NCBI GenBank assembly: GCA_903929045.1
Contig: CAIYTE010000142.1
Span: forward strand, 1-64,000
Source: an uncultured Hyphomicrobiales bacterium
GTDB taxonomy: Bacteria; Pseudomonadota; Alphaproteobacteria; Rhizobiales; Xanthobacteraceae
Length of the DNA: 64,000 bases
Reading direction: 5' to 3'
Made by a program: the position numbers and the translations under genes. Shown here in pieces: positions 1 through 9,461 of this stretch (positions are counted from its first letter, which is position 1; each line of letters begins with the position of its first letter). The notes under the pieces were generated by a model. The model was not told the DNA's origin, made no database searches, and saw nothing but the letters and a program-made list of their open reading frames with translations.

Positions 1-1839
1 GTTCGGATAGGTCGCCGGCTCGTTGCCGAATTCGTTCGCCGCCGTGAGCTTGTCCGGCGTTGCCTTCGGATGCGCGGCAAGGTCGGCAAACGAAATCGCC
101 CGGTCGGTGCCGGCGATACGGACGCTGCCGCCGGATATTTCCAGATCGCCGGCTGACGCCTCCAGCGCGTCGGCGGCGATGTCCTTGAGCTGCGTCGCCA
201 GAGTCTTGCTGGCGCGGTCGACCGACACGCCGCCGATCGGGATCGAACTCGAACCACCGGTGCCGGCGCCGGTGGCGATACGGTCGGTGTCGCCCTGCAC
301 CACACGCACCATGTCCGGCGGCAGATCGAGATGATCGGCGACCAGTTGCGCGTAGGATGTGGCGTGGCCCTGCCCGGTCGATTGCGAGCCGATCAGCACG
401 GTGACGCCGCCGTCCTTGTCGAGATTGATGGTCGCTGTTTCCGGCCCGTTATTGCCGCAGGCCTCGACATAAGTAGCCATGCCGATGCCACGCAGCTGAC
501 CGGCGCGCTTCGATGCGGTGAGCCTTTTATTGAAACCGGCCCAGTCGGCCAGTTCCTGCGCGCGTGCCATGCCGCCGGCGAAATCGCCGGAGTCGTAGAC
601 TTTGCCGGTCGGCGTTTTGTACGGCAGCGCCGTCGGCTTGATCAGGTTCTTGCGGCGCAAGGTGTCCGGCGCCATGCCGAGTTCGCGCGCCGCGGCGTCG
701 ACCGCGCGTTCGATGAGATAGGACGCCTCGGGACGGCCAGCGCCGCGATAGGCATCGACCGGCACGGTGTTGGTGAAGGTCGAGCGCAGGCGCGCATGCG
801 CAACCGGAATGTCATAGGACCCCGTCGCCATGCCGAGCCCGAGCCACGGAATATACGGCCCGTAGCACGACAGATACGCGCCCATATCGGCGATGATGTC
901 GAGATCGAGCGCGAGAAACTTGCCCTTGTCGTCAATGGCGAGCGTCGCGGTCGAGATATTGTCGCGGCCGTGGCTGTCGCCGAGAAAATGCTCGCTGCGG
1001 TCCGCCACCCACTTCACCGGCTTGCGCAGACGCTCCGCCGCGACCGCGGCCAGCGCGTATTCGCGATACGGAAACAGCTTGGTGCCGAACCCGCCGCCCA
1101 CATCCGGCGTGATGACGCGCATCTTTTCCGGCGGCAGTTTCATGACGTCGCCGCCGATGATGTCACGGATGATGTGGCTGCCCTGGCTGCCGAGCGTCAG
1201 CGTGTAACGGTCGCCGTCATATTCGGCGATAACGCCGCGCGTATCCATGTAATTCGTGACAAGGCGCTGATTGACGATGGTCAGCGACACCGTGCGCGCG
1301 GCGTTGGCGAAGGCGGCCTTGGTCGCGGCCTCATCGCCGACATGAGTCTCGAAGGCGAGATTGCCCGGCTGATCGTCCCACACCAAAGGTGCGCCGGATT
1401 TCATCGCGGCGACGGCGCCGATGATATGCGGCAGCGGCTGCCAGTCGACCGTGATCGCCTCGGCGCCATCTTTGGCGGCGTTGAGCGTGTCGCCGACGAC
1501 GAAGGCAATCGCATCGCCGACGTGCTTGACCGTGTCGATGGCCAGGATCGGATAATGCGGCACCTTGATGTCGACATCCGGCAGCACGCCCGGCGTCGGC
1601 AAGGGCCCGAGTTCCTTGATGTCGTCGGCGGTCAGCACCAGCCGCACGCCCTTCATGGCGCGCACGCGCTCCAGATCGGAGATGCTGAATTTTGCGTGCG
1701 CATGCGGCGAGCGCAGCACGACGGCGTGAAGCGTCTTTTCCGGCAGCACGTCGGCGACGTAGGTCCCGGCGCCGCGCAGCAATGCGTCGTCTTCCTTGCG
1801 CGTCAGCGCCTGGCCGAAGCCGAACTTCATCGACGGCAT
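1..1839 (-). CDS. Molybdopterin-binding large subunit, CoxL/aldehyde oxidase family (3' end missing)
   Basis: Reading from the ATG at 1839 the frame stays open for 613 codons to the left edge, so roughly the last 150-170 residues of a usual 780-residue protein are absent. The N-terminus (GQALTRKEDDALLRGAGTYV) is typical of the xanthine dehydrogenase/CO dehydrogenase large subunit. An AYRGAGR loop near residue 365 is the form II (aldehyde oxidase-like) version, not the AYxCSFR loop of true form I CO dehydrogenase. The family hydroxylates aldehydes or heterocycles using Mo-cytosine-dinucleotide, with separate FAD and 2Fe-2S subunits that are not visible here and may lie to the left. The start follows the RND pump stop by 7 bases, with GGAG about 11 bases upstream, so it may be co-transcribed with the pump. 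The substrate cannot be inferred. Confidence 0.9.
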   Translation of the reverse strand, partial: MPSMKFGFGQALTRKEDDALLRGAGTYVADVLPEKTLHAVVLRSPHAHAKFSISDLERVRAMKGVRLVLTADDIKELGPLPTPGVLPDVDIKVPHYPILAIDTVKHVGDAIAFVVGDTLNAAKDGAEAITVDWQPLPHIIGAVAAMKSGAPLVWDDQPGNLAFETHVGDEAATKAAFANAARTVSLTIVNQRLVTNYMDTRGVIAEYDGDRYTLTLGSQGSHIIRDIIGGDVMKLPPEKMRVITPDVGGGFGTKLFPYREYALAAVAAERLRKPVKWVADRSEHFLGDSHGRDNISTATLAIDDKGKFLALDLDIIADMGAYLSCYGPYIPWLGLGMATGSYDIPVAHARLRSTFTNTVPVDAYRGAGRPEASYLIERAVDAAARELGMAPDTLRRKNLIKPTALPYKTPTGKVYDSGDFAGGMARAQELADWAGFNKRLTASKRAGQLRGIGMATYVEACGNNGPETATINLDKDGGVTVLIGSQSTGQGHATSYAQLVADHLDLPPDMVRVVQGDTDRIATGAGTGGSSSIPIGGVSVDRASKTLATQLKDIAADALEASAGDLEISGGSVRIAGTDRAISFADLAAHPKATPDKLTAANEFGNEPATYPN

Positions 1840-1846
1840 GAAAAGC

Positions 1847-4800
1847 TTACTCCGCTGGTTGCGGGTGCGGCGGCGCGGTTTTCCGGCGTGCCGCCAAGCG
1901 GCGCGCCACCACATAGAACACGGGCGTGAAGATCAGGCCGAAGATGGTGACGCCAATCATGCCCGAGAACACCGCCGTGCCGAGCGACTGGCGCAATTCG
2001 GCGCCGGCGCCGATGGCGAAGGCCATCGGCGACACGCCGAGAATGAAGGCGAATGACGTCATCAGAATCGGCCGCAGGCGCAGATGCGCGGCTTCCACCG
2101 CCGCGGCGAAGCGATCCCGCCCGGCGTCCTCAAGCTGCTTGGCGAACTCGACGATCAGAATGGCGTTCTTGGCGGCCAGGCCGATCAGCACGATGAAGCC
2201 GACCTGCGTCAGGATGTTGTTGTCCTGACCGCGGATCACGACGCCGACGATGGACGCGATCAAGCTCATCGGCACGATGAGAATGACGGCGAGCGGCAGC
2301 GTCAGGCTTTCGAACTGCGCCGCCAGCACCAGGAACACGAACACCACTGCGAGCACAAAGGCGAACACGGCGGTGCTGCCGGCGCGCAACTGCTGGAACG
2401 CCAACGTCGTCCATTCGTAGGCAAAGCCATCCGGCAGCGTTTCCGCCGCGAGCTTCTGCATGATCTCGATCGCCTGCCCCTGGCTGTAGCCGGGCGCGGC
2501 GCCGCCATCGAGTTCGGCGGCGGGATAGAGATTGTAGCGCGGCACGCGATACGGCGCCGTGATGCTGCGCACCGTCGTGAAGGCACCGAGCGGCACGGTG
2601 TCGCCGGTGCTGTTGCGCACCCGGATGTTCAACACATCCTTGGTGTCGGCGCGGAAGTCGCTTGAGGCCTGCGCCACCACGCGATAGGTGCGGCCGAACT
2701 GGTTGAAGTCGTTGACGTAGGCCGAGCCCAGATAAATCTGCAGCGCGGAGAAGACGTCGGACACGTTGATGCCGAGCAACTGCGCCTTGACGCGATCGAT
2801 GTCGAGATAGAGCTGCGGCGTCGTGTTTTCGAACAGCGAATAGACCTGCACGAGGCCCGGCGTCTGCGCCGCGCGGCCCATCATGGCGAATACCGCGCCC
2901 TGCAAAGCGGCAGCACCGCGGCCGGCGCGGTCTTCCACCATCATGCGGAAGCCGCCGGCATTGCCGATACCGGACACCGGCGGCGGCGCGGCGACGAAGA
3001 CCTGCCCTTCCTGGATGCCGGCGAGACGCTTGAACAACTCGGCCTGGATCGCGGCGGCCGTCTGCGTCGCGATACCGGCGCGTTTGTCGAAGGCGTCGAG
3101 GGTGACGAACACGGCGCCCGCGTTGGGCGCGTTGGTGAAGGTCGCGCCGGAGAAGCCGACAATGTTCATCGCGTGCGCGATGCCCGGCACCGCCAGAGCG
3201 ATATCGACCACCCGCTTGTTGAGCTCATCCGTCCGCGTCAGCGACGCGGCCGGCGGCAATTGCGTCACGATGACGAGATAGCCGCGGTCGAGCTGCGGAA
3301 TGAAGCCGACCGGCGTCTTGCGGAATTCGTTGAGGCCGAACACCACGACGCCGGCATAGATCAGCAGCATGACGACCGAAATGCGCACCGTCTTGGCCGA
3401 CAGCCAGCCATAGCCGCGCGTCAGCTTGTCGAAGTAACGATTGAACAGGCCGAAGAAGCCGTGGATCGGCTTGCTCCACCAGAAGCGGCCCTTCTTCTCC
3501 GTTTCATCGTGCGACTTGAGCAGCAGACTGCACAAAGCTGGCGACAGAGTGAGCGACACGATGAGCGAGAAAACGGTGGCGCCGGCAATGGTGAGCGCGA
3601 ACTGGCGATAGAATTGCCCGGTGATGCCGGTAATGAAGGCCGACGGCACGAACACCGAGATCAGCACCAAGGTGATCGCGATCAGCGCGCCGCCGACCTC
3701 GTCCATGCTTTTGATGGCCGCATCATGCGGTGACAGGCCGGCTTCGATGTTGCGCTCGACGTTCTCGACCACCACGATCGCGTCATCGACCACGATGCCG
3801 ATGGCGAGCACGAGGCCGAACAGCGACAGATTGTTCAACGTAAAGCCGAACATCGACATCACGAAAAACGTGCCGATCAGCGACACCGGAATGGCGATCA
3901 AGGGAATAACGGCGGCGCGCCAGGACTGCAGAAACAGAATGACGACCAGCACCACCAGCAAAATCGCTTCGCCGATGGTTTCCTGAACGGCGTCGACCGA
4001 CTCCTGGATGAACTGGGTCGGGTTGTAGACGATGGTGTATTTCAGCCCGGCCGGAAACGACTTGGCCAAGTCGTCCATGGTCGAAATGATGCCCTTGGCG
4101 GTCGCCAGCGCGTTCGACCCCGGGCGCTGGAACACGCCGAGCGCCACGGCCGGATCGCGGTCGAGGTAGGAGTTTGTCGAATAGTCCTGCGCGGCCAGTT
4201 CGACCTGCGCCACATCCTTCAGCCGCACGGTCGCCGTGCTGGTCTGCTTGACGGTGATATTGGCGAACTCGTTCGGATCGGTCAGCCGCCCGAGCGTCTG
4301 CACGGAAATCTGGAACGCGCCCGGTTTGTCCATCGGCGGCGCGTTGAGAACGCCGGATGCCACCTGCACGTTCTGGCCCTGAAGCGCTAGCACGACGTCG
4401 CTGGCAGTCAGACCCACCGCCTGCAAACGGTCGGGATCGAGCCACATGCGCATGGCGTAGTCGCGGGCGCCGAACACGGTGATCGAGCCGACACCGTCGA
4501 CGCGGGTGACAGCGTCGGTGATGTTCAAGGTCGCATAGTTGGAAATGAACAACGTATCGCGCGTTTTATCGGGCGAATAGAGATGCACGACCATCATCAG
4601 GTCGGGCGACGCCTTGTTCACTGTCACGCCGATGTTGCGCACGTCCGACGGCAGACGCGGCTGCGCAATGGCGACGCGGTTCTGCACCTGCACCTGCGCG
4701 ATATCGAGATTGGTGCCGATGTCGAAGGTCACCGAAATAGAGAAGCGGCCGTCGCCGGTCGAGTTCGACGACAGATAGATCATGTTCTCGACGCCGTTGA

Positions 4801-5011
4801 TCTGCTGCTCGATCGGCGCCACCACGGTCGAGGCGACGATATCGGCGCTGGCGCCCGGATACTGGCCGGCCACCGTGATCGTCGGCGGCGCAATTTCCGG
4901 ATATTGCGCAATCGGCAGACGCGCGAACGCGACCGCGCCCAGGATCACGATCACGATCGAGACAACGGAAGCGAAAATCGGCCGGTCGATGAAGAAGTGC
5001 GAAATGCGCAT
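1847..5011 (-). CDS. RND multidrug efflux pump, inner-membrane permease (HAE1, MexF/OqxB-like)
   Basis: This 1054-residue protein has the size and layout of AcrB/MexF pumps. There is one N-terminal transmembrane helix (MRISHFFIDRPIFASVVSIV), a large periplasmic porter loop, a membrane bundle from about residue 345, then a repeat of this architecture. The proton-relay aspartate pair of TM4 is present at residues 409-410 (GIVVDDAIVVVEN). It would use proton influx to expel drugs, solvents or native metabolites from periplasm or membrane through a trimeric complex with the adjacent membrane fusion protein and an outer-membrane channel. No channel gene and no TetR/LysR-type regulator is next to it, so the outer component is probably encoded elsewhere. 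Substrate range cannot be read from the sequence. It lies 17 bases downstream of its fusion protein. Confidence 0.95.
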   Translation of the reverse strand: MRISHFFIDRPIFASVVSIVIVILGAVAFARLPIAQYPEIAPPTITVAGQYPGASADIVASTVVAPIEQQINGVENMIYLSSNSTGDGRFSISVTFDIGTNLDIAQVQVQNRVAIAQPRLPSDVRNIGVTVNKASPDLMMVVHLYSPDKTRDTLFISNYATLNITDAVTRVDGVGSITVFGARDYAMRMWLDPDRLQAVGLTASDVVLALQGQNVQVASGVLNAPPMDKPGAFQISVQTLGRLTDPNEFANITVKQTSTATVRLKDVAQVELAAQDYSTNSYLDRDPAVALGVFQRPGSNALATAKGIISTMDDLAKSFPAGLKYTIVYNPTQFIQESVDAVQETIGEAILLVVLVVILFLQSWRAAVIPLIAIPVSLIGTFFVMSMFGFTLNNLSLFGLVLAIGIVVDDAIVVVENVERNIEAGLSPHDAAIKSMDEVGGALIAITLVLISVFVPSAFITGITGQFYRQFALTIAGATVFSLIVSLTLSPALCSLLLKSHDETEKKGRFWWSKPIHGFFGLFNRYFDKLTRGYGWLSAKTVRISVVMLLIYAGVVVFGLNEFRKTPVGFIPQLDRGYLVIVTQLPPAASLTRTDELNKRVVDIALAVPGIAHAMNIVGFSGATFTNAPNAGAVFVTLDAFDKRAGIATQTAAAIQAELFKRLAGIQEGQVFVAAPPPVSGIGNAGGFRMMVEDRAGRGAAALQGAVFAMMGRAAQTPGLVQVYSLFENTTPQLYLDIDRVKAQLLGINVSDVFSALQIYLGSAYVNDFNQFGRTYRVVAQASSDFRADTKDVLNIRVRNSTGDTVPLGAFTTVRSITAPYRVPRYNLYPAAELDGGAAPGYSQGQAIEIMQKLAAETLPDGFAYEWTTLAFQQLRAGSTAVFAFVLAVVFVFLVLAAQFESLTLPLAVILIVPMSLIASIVGVVIRGQDNNILTQVGFIVLIGLAAKNAILIVEFAKQLEDAGRDRFAAAVEAAHLRLRPILMTSFAFILGVSPMAFAIGAGAELRQSLGTAVFSGMIGVTIFGLIFTPVFYVVARRLAARRKTAPPHPQPAE

Positions 5012-5028
5012 GATCTATTTTCTTCGGT

Positions 5029-6267
5029 CTACTTCTTGGCGTCGGCAGGCGGCGCGCCCGCGGCGGGTGCCCCCGGCGTCGGTGCCGCGCCCTGCTCCTG
5101 CGGCGTGACCTTCTGTCCGGGCCGCGCGCGCAACAGGCCGTTGACGATGACGCGGTCGTCGGGCGACAGGCCGTCCTTGATGACGCGGAAACCATCCGGC
5201 AACACCTGCGCCAGCGTCACGTATTTCGGCGTCACCACATTGTCGGCATTGACGACGCTGACGAACTTGCGCGCCTGCTCGGTGCCAACCGCATTGTCCG
5301 GCACCAACAGCGCTTCGTAGGGCGGCGAACCGGGCACGCGCACGCGGGCGAACATACCGACGGTGAACACGCCGTTCGGATTGGCAAACACGGCGCGGCC
5401 ACGGATCGTGCCCGTGGCGCGATCGATGACGTTGTCGACGAAGTCCATGCTGCCTTCGTGCGCGAAGTCCTTTTCATCGATCAGCTTGAGCGACACCTTG
5501 GTGCCGGTGCCGCGGCTGGCGATGTCGTCACCGGCCGGCGAGCCTTTCGCCAGCCGCTCGTAACGCAGATAGGACGCTTCATCGAAGGTGAACTCGAAGC
5601 GGATGGGATCGGTCGAGACGATGGTCGCGAGCAACGTCGTGTTGCCACCGGTGCCACCGGTCACGAGGTTGCCCTGCGACACGCGGCGATCGCCAATGCG
5701 GCCGGTCACCGGCGCGCGCAGTTCGGTGAATTCGAGATCGAGTTCCGAGGTGCGCAGCGCCGCTTCGGCGTTCGACACGGAGGCTTGCGAGTTCCGGTAG
5801 GCCTGCGAGCGCTGCTCGAAGGTCTGGTCGGTGATGGTCTTGTCGCGCACCAACTGCTGGCCGCGCGTGAAGTCGGCTTCGGTGAACGCGAGGTTGGACT
5901 TCGCCGCCGCCAGATTGGCGCGGCCCTGATCGACGGCGTTCTGGAACGGGCGCTTGTCGATCGAAAACAGCAGATCGCCCTGCTTCACGACCTGACCGTC
6001 CTTGAAGTGGATGCCTTCGAGATAGCCCGAGACACGCGCACGCACCTCGACCGAGTTCACTGCGACAAAGCGTCCAACATATTCGTCGAAATCCGCGACC
6101 GTGCGCTTGACCGGCTTGGCGATGGTCACCGACGGCGGCGGCGGCGCAGCTTTCTTCTGTTCGCTCTCGCCGCAGCCTACGACCAAAGTCGCAAGGGACA
6201 TCACTATGAGGGAACGCAGCAACGCCGCGCGGGCGGAAATGAAAGACTGAATTTGAGGAATATTCAT
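5029..6267 (-). CDS. RND efflux membrane fusion lipoprotein (AcrA/MexE family)
   Basis: With the ATG at 6267 the protein has 412 residues. It starts with a lipoprotein signal whose lipobox ends LVVGC at Cys32, so it is probably acylated and anchored to the outer face of the inner membrane. After it come the lipoyl half-motifs (VEVRARVSGYLEGI and LRAPVTGRIGDRRV) separated by an alpha-hairpin rich in Ala, Gln and Arg, then beta-barrel and membrane-proximal domains. The C-terminus is Pro/Ala-rich and disordered-looking. It links the pump encoded directly downstream to an outer-membrane channel. An upstream in-frame ATG at 6300 would add 11 residues (MGNCPRTTAIP) but would precede the signal peptide awkwardly. 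Neither start has a strong Shine-Dalgarno sequence. Confidence 0.92.
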   Translation of the reverse strand: MNIPQIQSFISARAALLRSLIVMSLATLVVGCGESEQKKAAPPPPSVTIAKPVKRTVADFDEYVGRFVAVNSVEVRARVSGYLEGIHFKDGQVVKQGDLLFSIDKRPFQNAVDQGRANLAAAKSNLAFTEADFTRGQQLVRDKTITDQTFEQRSQAYRNSQASVSNAEAALRTSELDLEFTELRAPVTGRIGDRRVSQGNLVTGGTGGNTTLLATIVSTDPIRFEFTFDEASYLRYERLAKGSPAGDDIASRGTGTKVSLKLIDEKDFAHEGSMDFVDNVIDRATGTIRGRAVFANPNGVFTVGMFARVRVPGSPPYEALLVPDNAVGTEQARKFVSVVNADNVVTPKYVTLAQVLPDGFRVIKDGLSPDDRVIVNGLLRARPGQKVTPQEQGAAPTPGAPAAGAPPADAKK

Positions 6268-6284
6268 AGGGATAGCCGTTGTTC

Positions 6285-6298
6285 GGGGACAATTCCCC
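6285..6298. promoter_or_regulatory. Short inverted repeat ahead of the RND operon
   Basis: GGGGA-CAAT-TCCCC, two perfect 5-base arms with a 4-base centre, lies 17 bases upstream of the preferred start of the membrane fusion protein. Its position fits a repressor site for the pump operon, but short GC dyads arise often in this genome and no regulator gene is adjacent, so this is only a candidate. Confidence 0.25.
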
Positions 6299-6358
6299 AT
6301 ATCGCCGGATGAACACGTATGTCCACCCTAACGCTTTGCAACATACACGGCGAATTGT

Positions 6359-7894
6359 TCAGCGCGACCGTGATTTAAATGTCGCAAACCAGCGTCGGCC
6401 GAACAAGACGAGGACCAGTCCACCATAGACGACGAGACCGAGCACGGCGAGAAGCGACAACGCCGCAATGTCGCCGATCCCACGCCATCCCGCTACCAGT
6501 TGGGCAACGGGGACGGCGGCGAACCACAGTGCGACCGCGAGTGCGAGGCCCGCGGCCGCGAGTTTCATCGCGGAATCTTTCAGCCGGGCATCGATCTGCA
6601 GGTGGCCGGCGCGAAGGCCGAACCAGATCACCAGACCGAGATTGATCCAGGCGCCGATTGAGGTCGCCAGCGCGAGACCGACCTGCGCCAGCGGACCCAT
6701 CAACATAAATTTAAATGCGATGTTCACGGCGGCCGCGAGCAGCGCCGCCTTCACCGGTGTCGCCGTGTCGCCGCGCGCAAAGAAGGTGGCAACGGCACTC
6801 CGGATCAGCACGAAGGGCAACAGGCCGAGGGCGTAGGCGGACAAAGTCTGCCCGGCGGCGACCGCATCGGCGGCCGTGAAGGCGCCGCGCACGAACAATG
6901 CGCGCATGATGAGCTCGGGCACGATCAGGAATGCCGCGAGGCACGGGATCGACAGCAGCAGCGTGAACTCGACGGCGCGGTTCTGCGCATGCGAGGCGCC
7001 GGTGACATCGCCCGCGGCTAGGCGGCGCGACATTTCCGGCAGGATCACCGTGCCGGCGGCAATGCCGATGACGCCGATGGGCAACTGATTGATGCGGTCG
7101 GCGTAATACAGCGCGGACAACGCACCGGCCGGCAGAAAGCTGGCGATGATGGTGTCGGCGAACAGCGCGAGCTGCACACCCATCGATCCGACCGTCGCAG
7201 GTCCGAGCGCACGGAAGAAGCGGCGGACGTCGTCATCGAGCTTGGGCTTTCGGAACACGGTCATCACGCCCGCGCGCCAGGCGTCGCCGCCGACGAGCAT
7301 CGCTTGCAACACGCCCGAGATCAGCACGCCCCAGGCCGCGGCGTGACCGACGCTCGGGAAGAACACCGCCAGCAGCAACGTCGCCATCATGGTGACGTTG
7401 AGCAGCGTCGATGCCGCCGCGGCGGCGGCGAAACGCTGCAACGCATTGAGGATGCCGCCATACAACGTCACCAACGTAATGAGCAGCAGATAGGGAAACG
7501 TGATGCGCGTCAGTTCGACCGCCAGCCTGTAACGCTCCGGGTCGCGCGCGAGGCCGGGCGCGAGCAGGTCGATGGTCTGCGGCGTGAACAGCAGCGCCAC
7601 CGCCAGCAGCACGATCTGGCTGATGACGAGCAGCGTGAACACGCGGTCGGCGAAAACACCGGCGCGCTCGGCGCCGCCCTGCTCGCGCAGCCGCGCATAG
7701 GCCGGCACGAAGGCGGCGTTGAAGGCACCTTCGGCGAAGATCGCCCGGAAATGGTTCGGCAGACGGAAGGCGACGAAGAACGCGTCCGCGACCGGACCCG
7801 CGCCCAGCACCGCTGCGAGAAGGATGTCGCGCGCAAAGCCGGTGACCCGCGACAGCAGCGTAAACCCGCCGACGGTGAGCATTCGCTGGATCAT
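6359..7894 (-). CDS. murJ: Lipid II flippase MurJ (MviN)
   Basis: This is a 511-residue polytopic membrane protein. Its N-terminus (LSRVTGFARDILLAAVLGAG, then DAFFVAFRLPNHFRAIFAEG) is diagnostic of the MurJ/MviN family, including conserved arginines of the central cavity. The family has 14 transmembrane helices and moves lipid II, the undecaprenyl-linked peptidoglycan precursor, from the cytoplasmic to the periplasmic face of the inner membrane; it is usually essential. Length is normal and the frame is intact. It is transcribed away from manC across a 149-base divergent region. Its 3' end faces the start of the RND operon without an obvious terminator. In many Hyphomicrobiales murJ lies apart from the mur/dcw cluster, and no cell-division gene is seen here. 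Confidence 0.96.
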   Translation of the reverse strand: MIQRMLTVGGFTLLSRVTGFARDILLAAVLGAGPVADAFFVAFRLPNHFRAIFAEGAFNAAFVPAYARLREQGGAERAGVFADRVFTLLVISQIVLLAVALLFTPQTIDLLAPGLARDPERYRLAVELTRITFPYLLLITLVTLYGGILNALQRFAAAAAASTLLNVTMMATLLLAVFFPSVGHAAAWGVLISGVLQAMLVGGDAWRAGVMTVFRKPKLDDDVRRFFRALGPATVGSMGVQLALFADTIIASFLPAGALSALYYADRINQLPIGVIGIAAGTVILPEMSRRLAAGDVTGASHAQNRAVEFTLLLSIPCLAAFLIVPELIMRALFVRGAFTAADAVAAGQTLSAYALGLLPFVLIRSAVATFFARGDTATPVKAALLAAAVNIAFKFMLMGPLAQVGLALATSIGAWINLGLVIWFGLRAGHLQIDARLKDSAMKLAAAGLALAVALWFAAVPVAQLVAGWRGIGDIAALSLLAVLGLVVYGGLVLVLFGRRWFATFKSRSR

Positions 7895-8043
7895 CGAGGT
7901 TCTGCCACCGGGGTGAAAACGCTTGCCGTGAATGGACTTACGCCTTAGGCGACGGTACCGATAGTCAGCCTAAGGGAACTGGCTTAAGACGATTCTGGGG
8001 CCAAACCTAGAGCCCGCAAAAAGGCCAATCAGAGACCGGACCC

Positions 8044-9456
8044 ATGCCCTCGCCGATCATTCCCATCCTGCTGGCCGGCGGCGCCGGGACGCGTCTGTGG
8101 CCGGTGTCGCGCGACGCCCTGCCCAAGCAATTCCTGCCGCTGGTCGGCGAGCGCTCGACCTATCAGGAGACCCTGCTGCGGGTGAAAGACCCGATGTTCG
8201 GGCCCCCGATCGTCATCACCGGTCCGAACTTCCATTTCTTTGCCCGCCGCCAGGCGGAAGAGATCGGTGTCGACGTCACCGTCGTCATCGAACCGCTGCG
8301 GCGCGACTCCGGTCCCGCCATTGCCGCCGCCACCGAAGTGGCGCGCCAGCGCGATCCGGACGCCGTGGTGCTGGCGCTCGCCGCCGACCACATCATTCTC
8401 GACGTGCCGCAATTTCGGGCCACCTGCCTCGCCGGCCGCGCCGCGGCTGACGCCGGCAAGATCGTCACCTTTGGCATCAAGCCGAACGAACCCAAGACCA
8501 GCTTCGGCTACATCCTGCCCGGCAAGAAAATCGACGGCACCTCTGTGCATGTCGTCGAGAAGTTCGTCGAGAAGCCGGATGCCGCCACCGCCGCGCGCTA
8601 TCTGCACGAAGGCTATCTGTGGAATTCCGGCAACTTCCTGTTCCGCGCCGATGTGCTGCTCAATGAACTCGCGGCGTTTGAGCCGGACATTGCCTCCGCC
8701 GTCGTCGCGTCGGTCAAGAACGCGACGGACGACCTCGGCTTCCTGCGCCTGGCGCCCGAAGCCTTCGCCAAATCGCCGTCGAAATCGATCGACTACGCCG
8801 TGATGGAAAAGACCAAGCACGCCGCCGTGGTCGAAGGCTCGTTCCGCTGGTCCGATATCGGCAGTTGGGATGCTCTGTTCGACATCACGCCGCCCGACGA
8901 TGCCGGCAACATTGTGCAGGGCCCTGTAGTGACGATGGATGTCAGCGGCAGCGTCGTGCATTCCGACGGTCGCCTCACGACTGTCGTCGGCGTCAAGGAC
9001 ATGGTCGTGGTCAGCACCTCGGACGCCGTGATGGTGCTGCCCCGCGCGCGATCGCAGGAAGTCAAAGAACTCGTCAGCAAGCTCAAGGCCGAGAAGCGCA
9101 CGGAGGCCACCGACAACAAACGCGGCCATCGTCCGTGGGGCTACTACGAGCAGCTGGATATCGGCGCGCGCTATCAGGTCAAGCGCATCGTCGTCATTCC
9201 GGGCGGCATTCTTTCGTTGCAGAAGCACCGCCACCGCGCTGAACACTGGGTTGTCGTGCGCGGCACGGCGGAAGTGACCATCAACGACACGGTGCGCGAC
9301 GTGCACGAAAACGAATCCGTCTACCTGCCGATCGGCTGCGTCCACCGCATGGCCAACCGCGGCAAGATCCCGCTGGAGCTGATCGAAGTGCAGACCGGCA
9401 GCTATCTCGGCGAAGACGACATCGAGCGCATCGAGGACGTCTATAAGCGCAGCTAG
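8044..9456 (+). CDS. manC: Mannose-1-phosphate guanylyltransferase / mannose-6-phosphate isomerase (type II, bifunctional)
   Basis: The 470-residue protein opens with the nucleotidyltransferase signature LLAGGAGTRLWPVSRDALPK (about residues 9-28), the GTP-binding loop of GDP-mannose pyrophosphorylases. The C-terminal cupin from about residue 360 carries PWGYYEQLD and KHRHRAEHWVVV with the paired metal-binding histidines of type II phosphomannose isomerase. It can therefore take fructose-6-phosphate to mannose-6-phosphate and mannose-1-phosphate to GDP-mannose; the intermediate phosphomannomutase step needs a separate enzyme not seen here. GDP-mannose would feed gmd at 14.7 kb and mannosyltransferases. 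It is divergent from murJ and convergent, with 5 bases between, with cysNC. Homologues are named manC, cpsB, algA or xanB. Confidence 0.95.
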   Translation: MPSPIIPILLAGGAGTRLWPVSRDALPKQFLPLVGERSTYQETLLRVKDPMFGPPIVITGPNFHFFARRQAEEIGVDVTVVIEPLRRDSGPAIAAATEVARQRDPDAVVLALAADHIILDVPQFRATCLAGRAAADAGKIVTFGIKPNEPKTSFGYILPGKKIDGTSVHVVEKFVEKPDAATAARYLHEGYLWNSGNFLFRADVLLNELAAFEPDIASAVVASVKNATDDLGFLRLAPEAFAKSPSKSIDYAVMEKTKHAAVVEGSFRWSDIGSWDALFDITPPDDAGNIVQGPVVTMDVSGSVVHSDGRLTTVVGVKDMVVVSTSDAVMVLPRARSQEVKELVSKLKAEKRTEATDNKRGHRPWGYYEQLDIGARYQVKRIVVIPGGILSLQKHRHRAEHWVVVRGTAEVTINDTVRDVHENESVYLPIGCVHRMANRGKIPLELIEVQTGSYLGEDDIERIEDVYKRS

Positions 9457-9461
9457 CCGGC

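Noticed and set aside
331-1929. Long plus-strand frame of 532 codons
   Set aside because: It is antisense to the CoxL-like gene. Its product is Arg/His-rich with no family features, as expected opposite a GC-rich gene.
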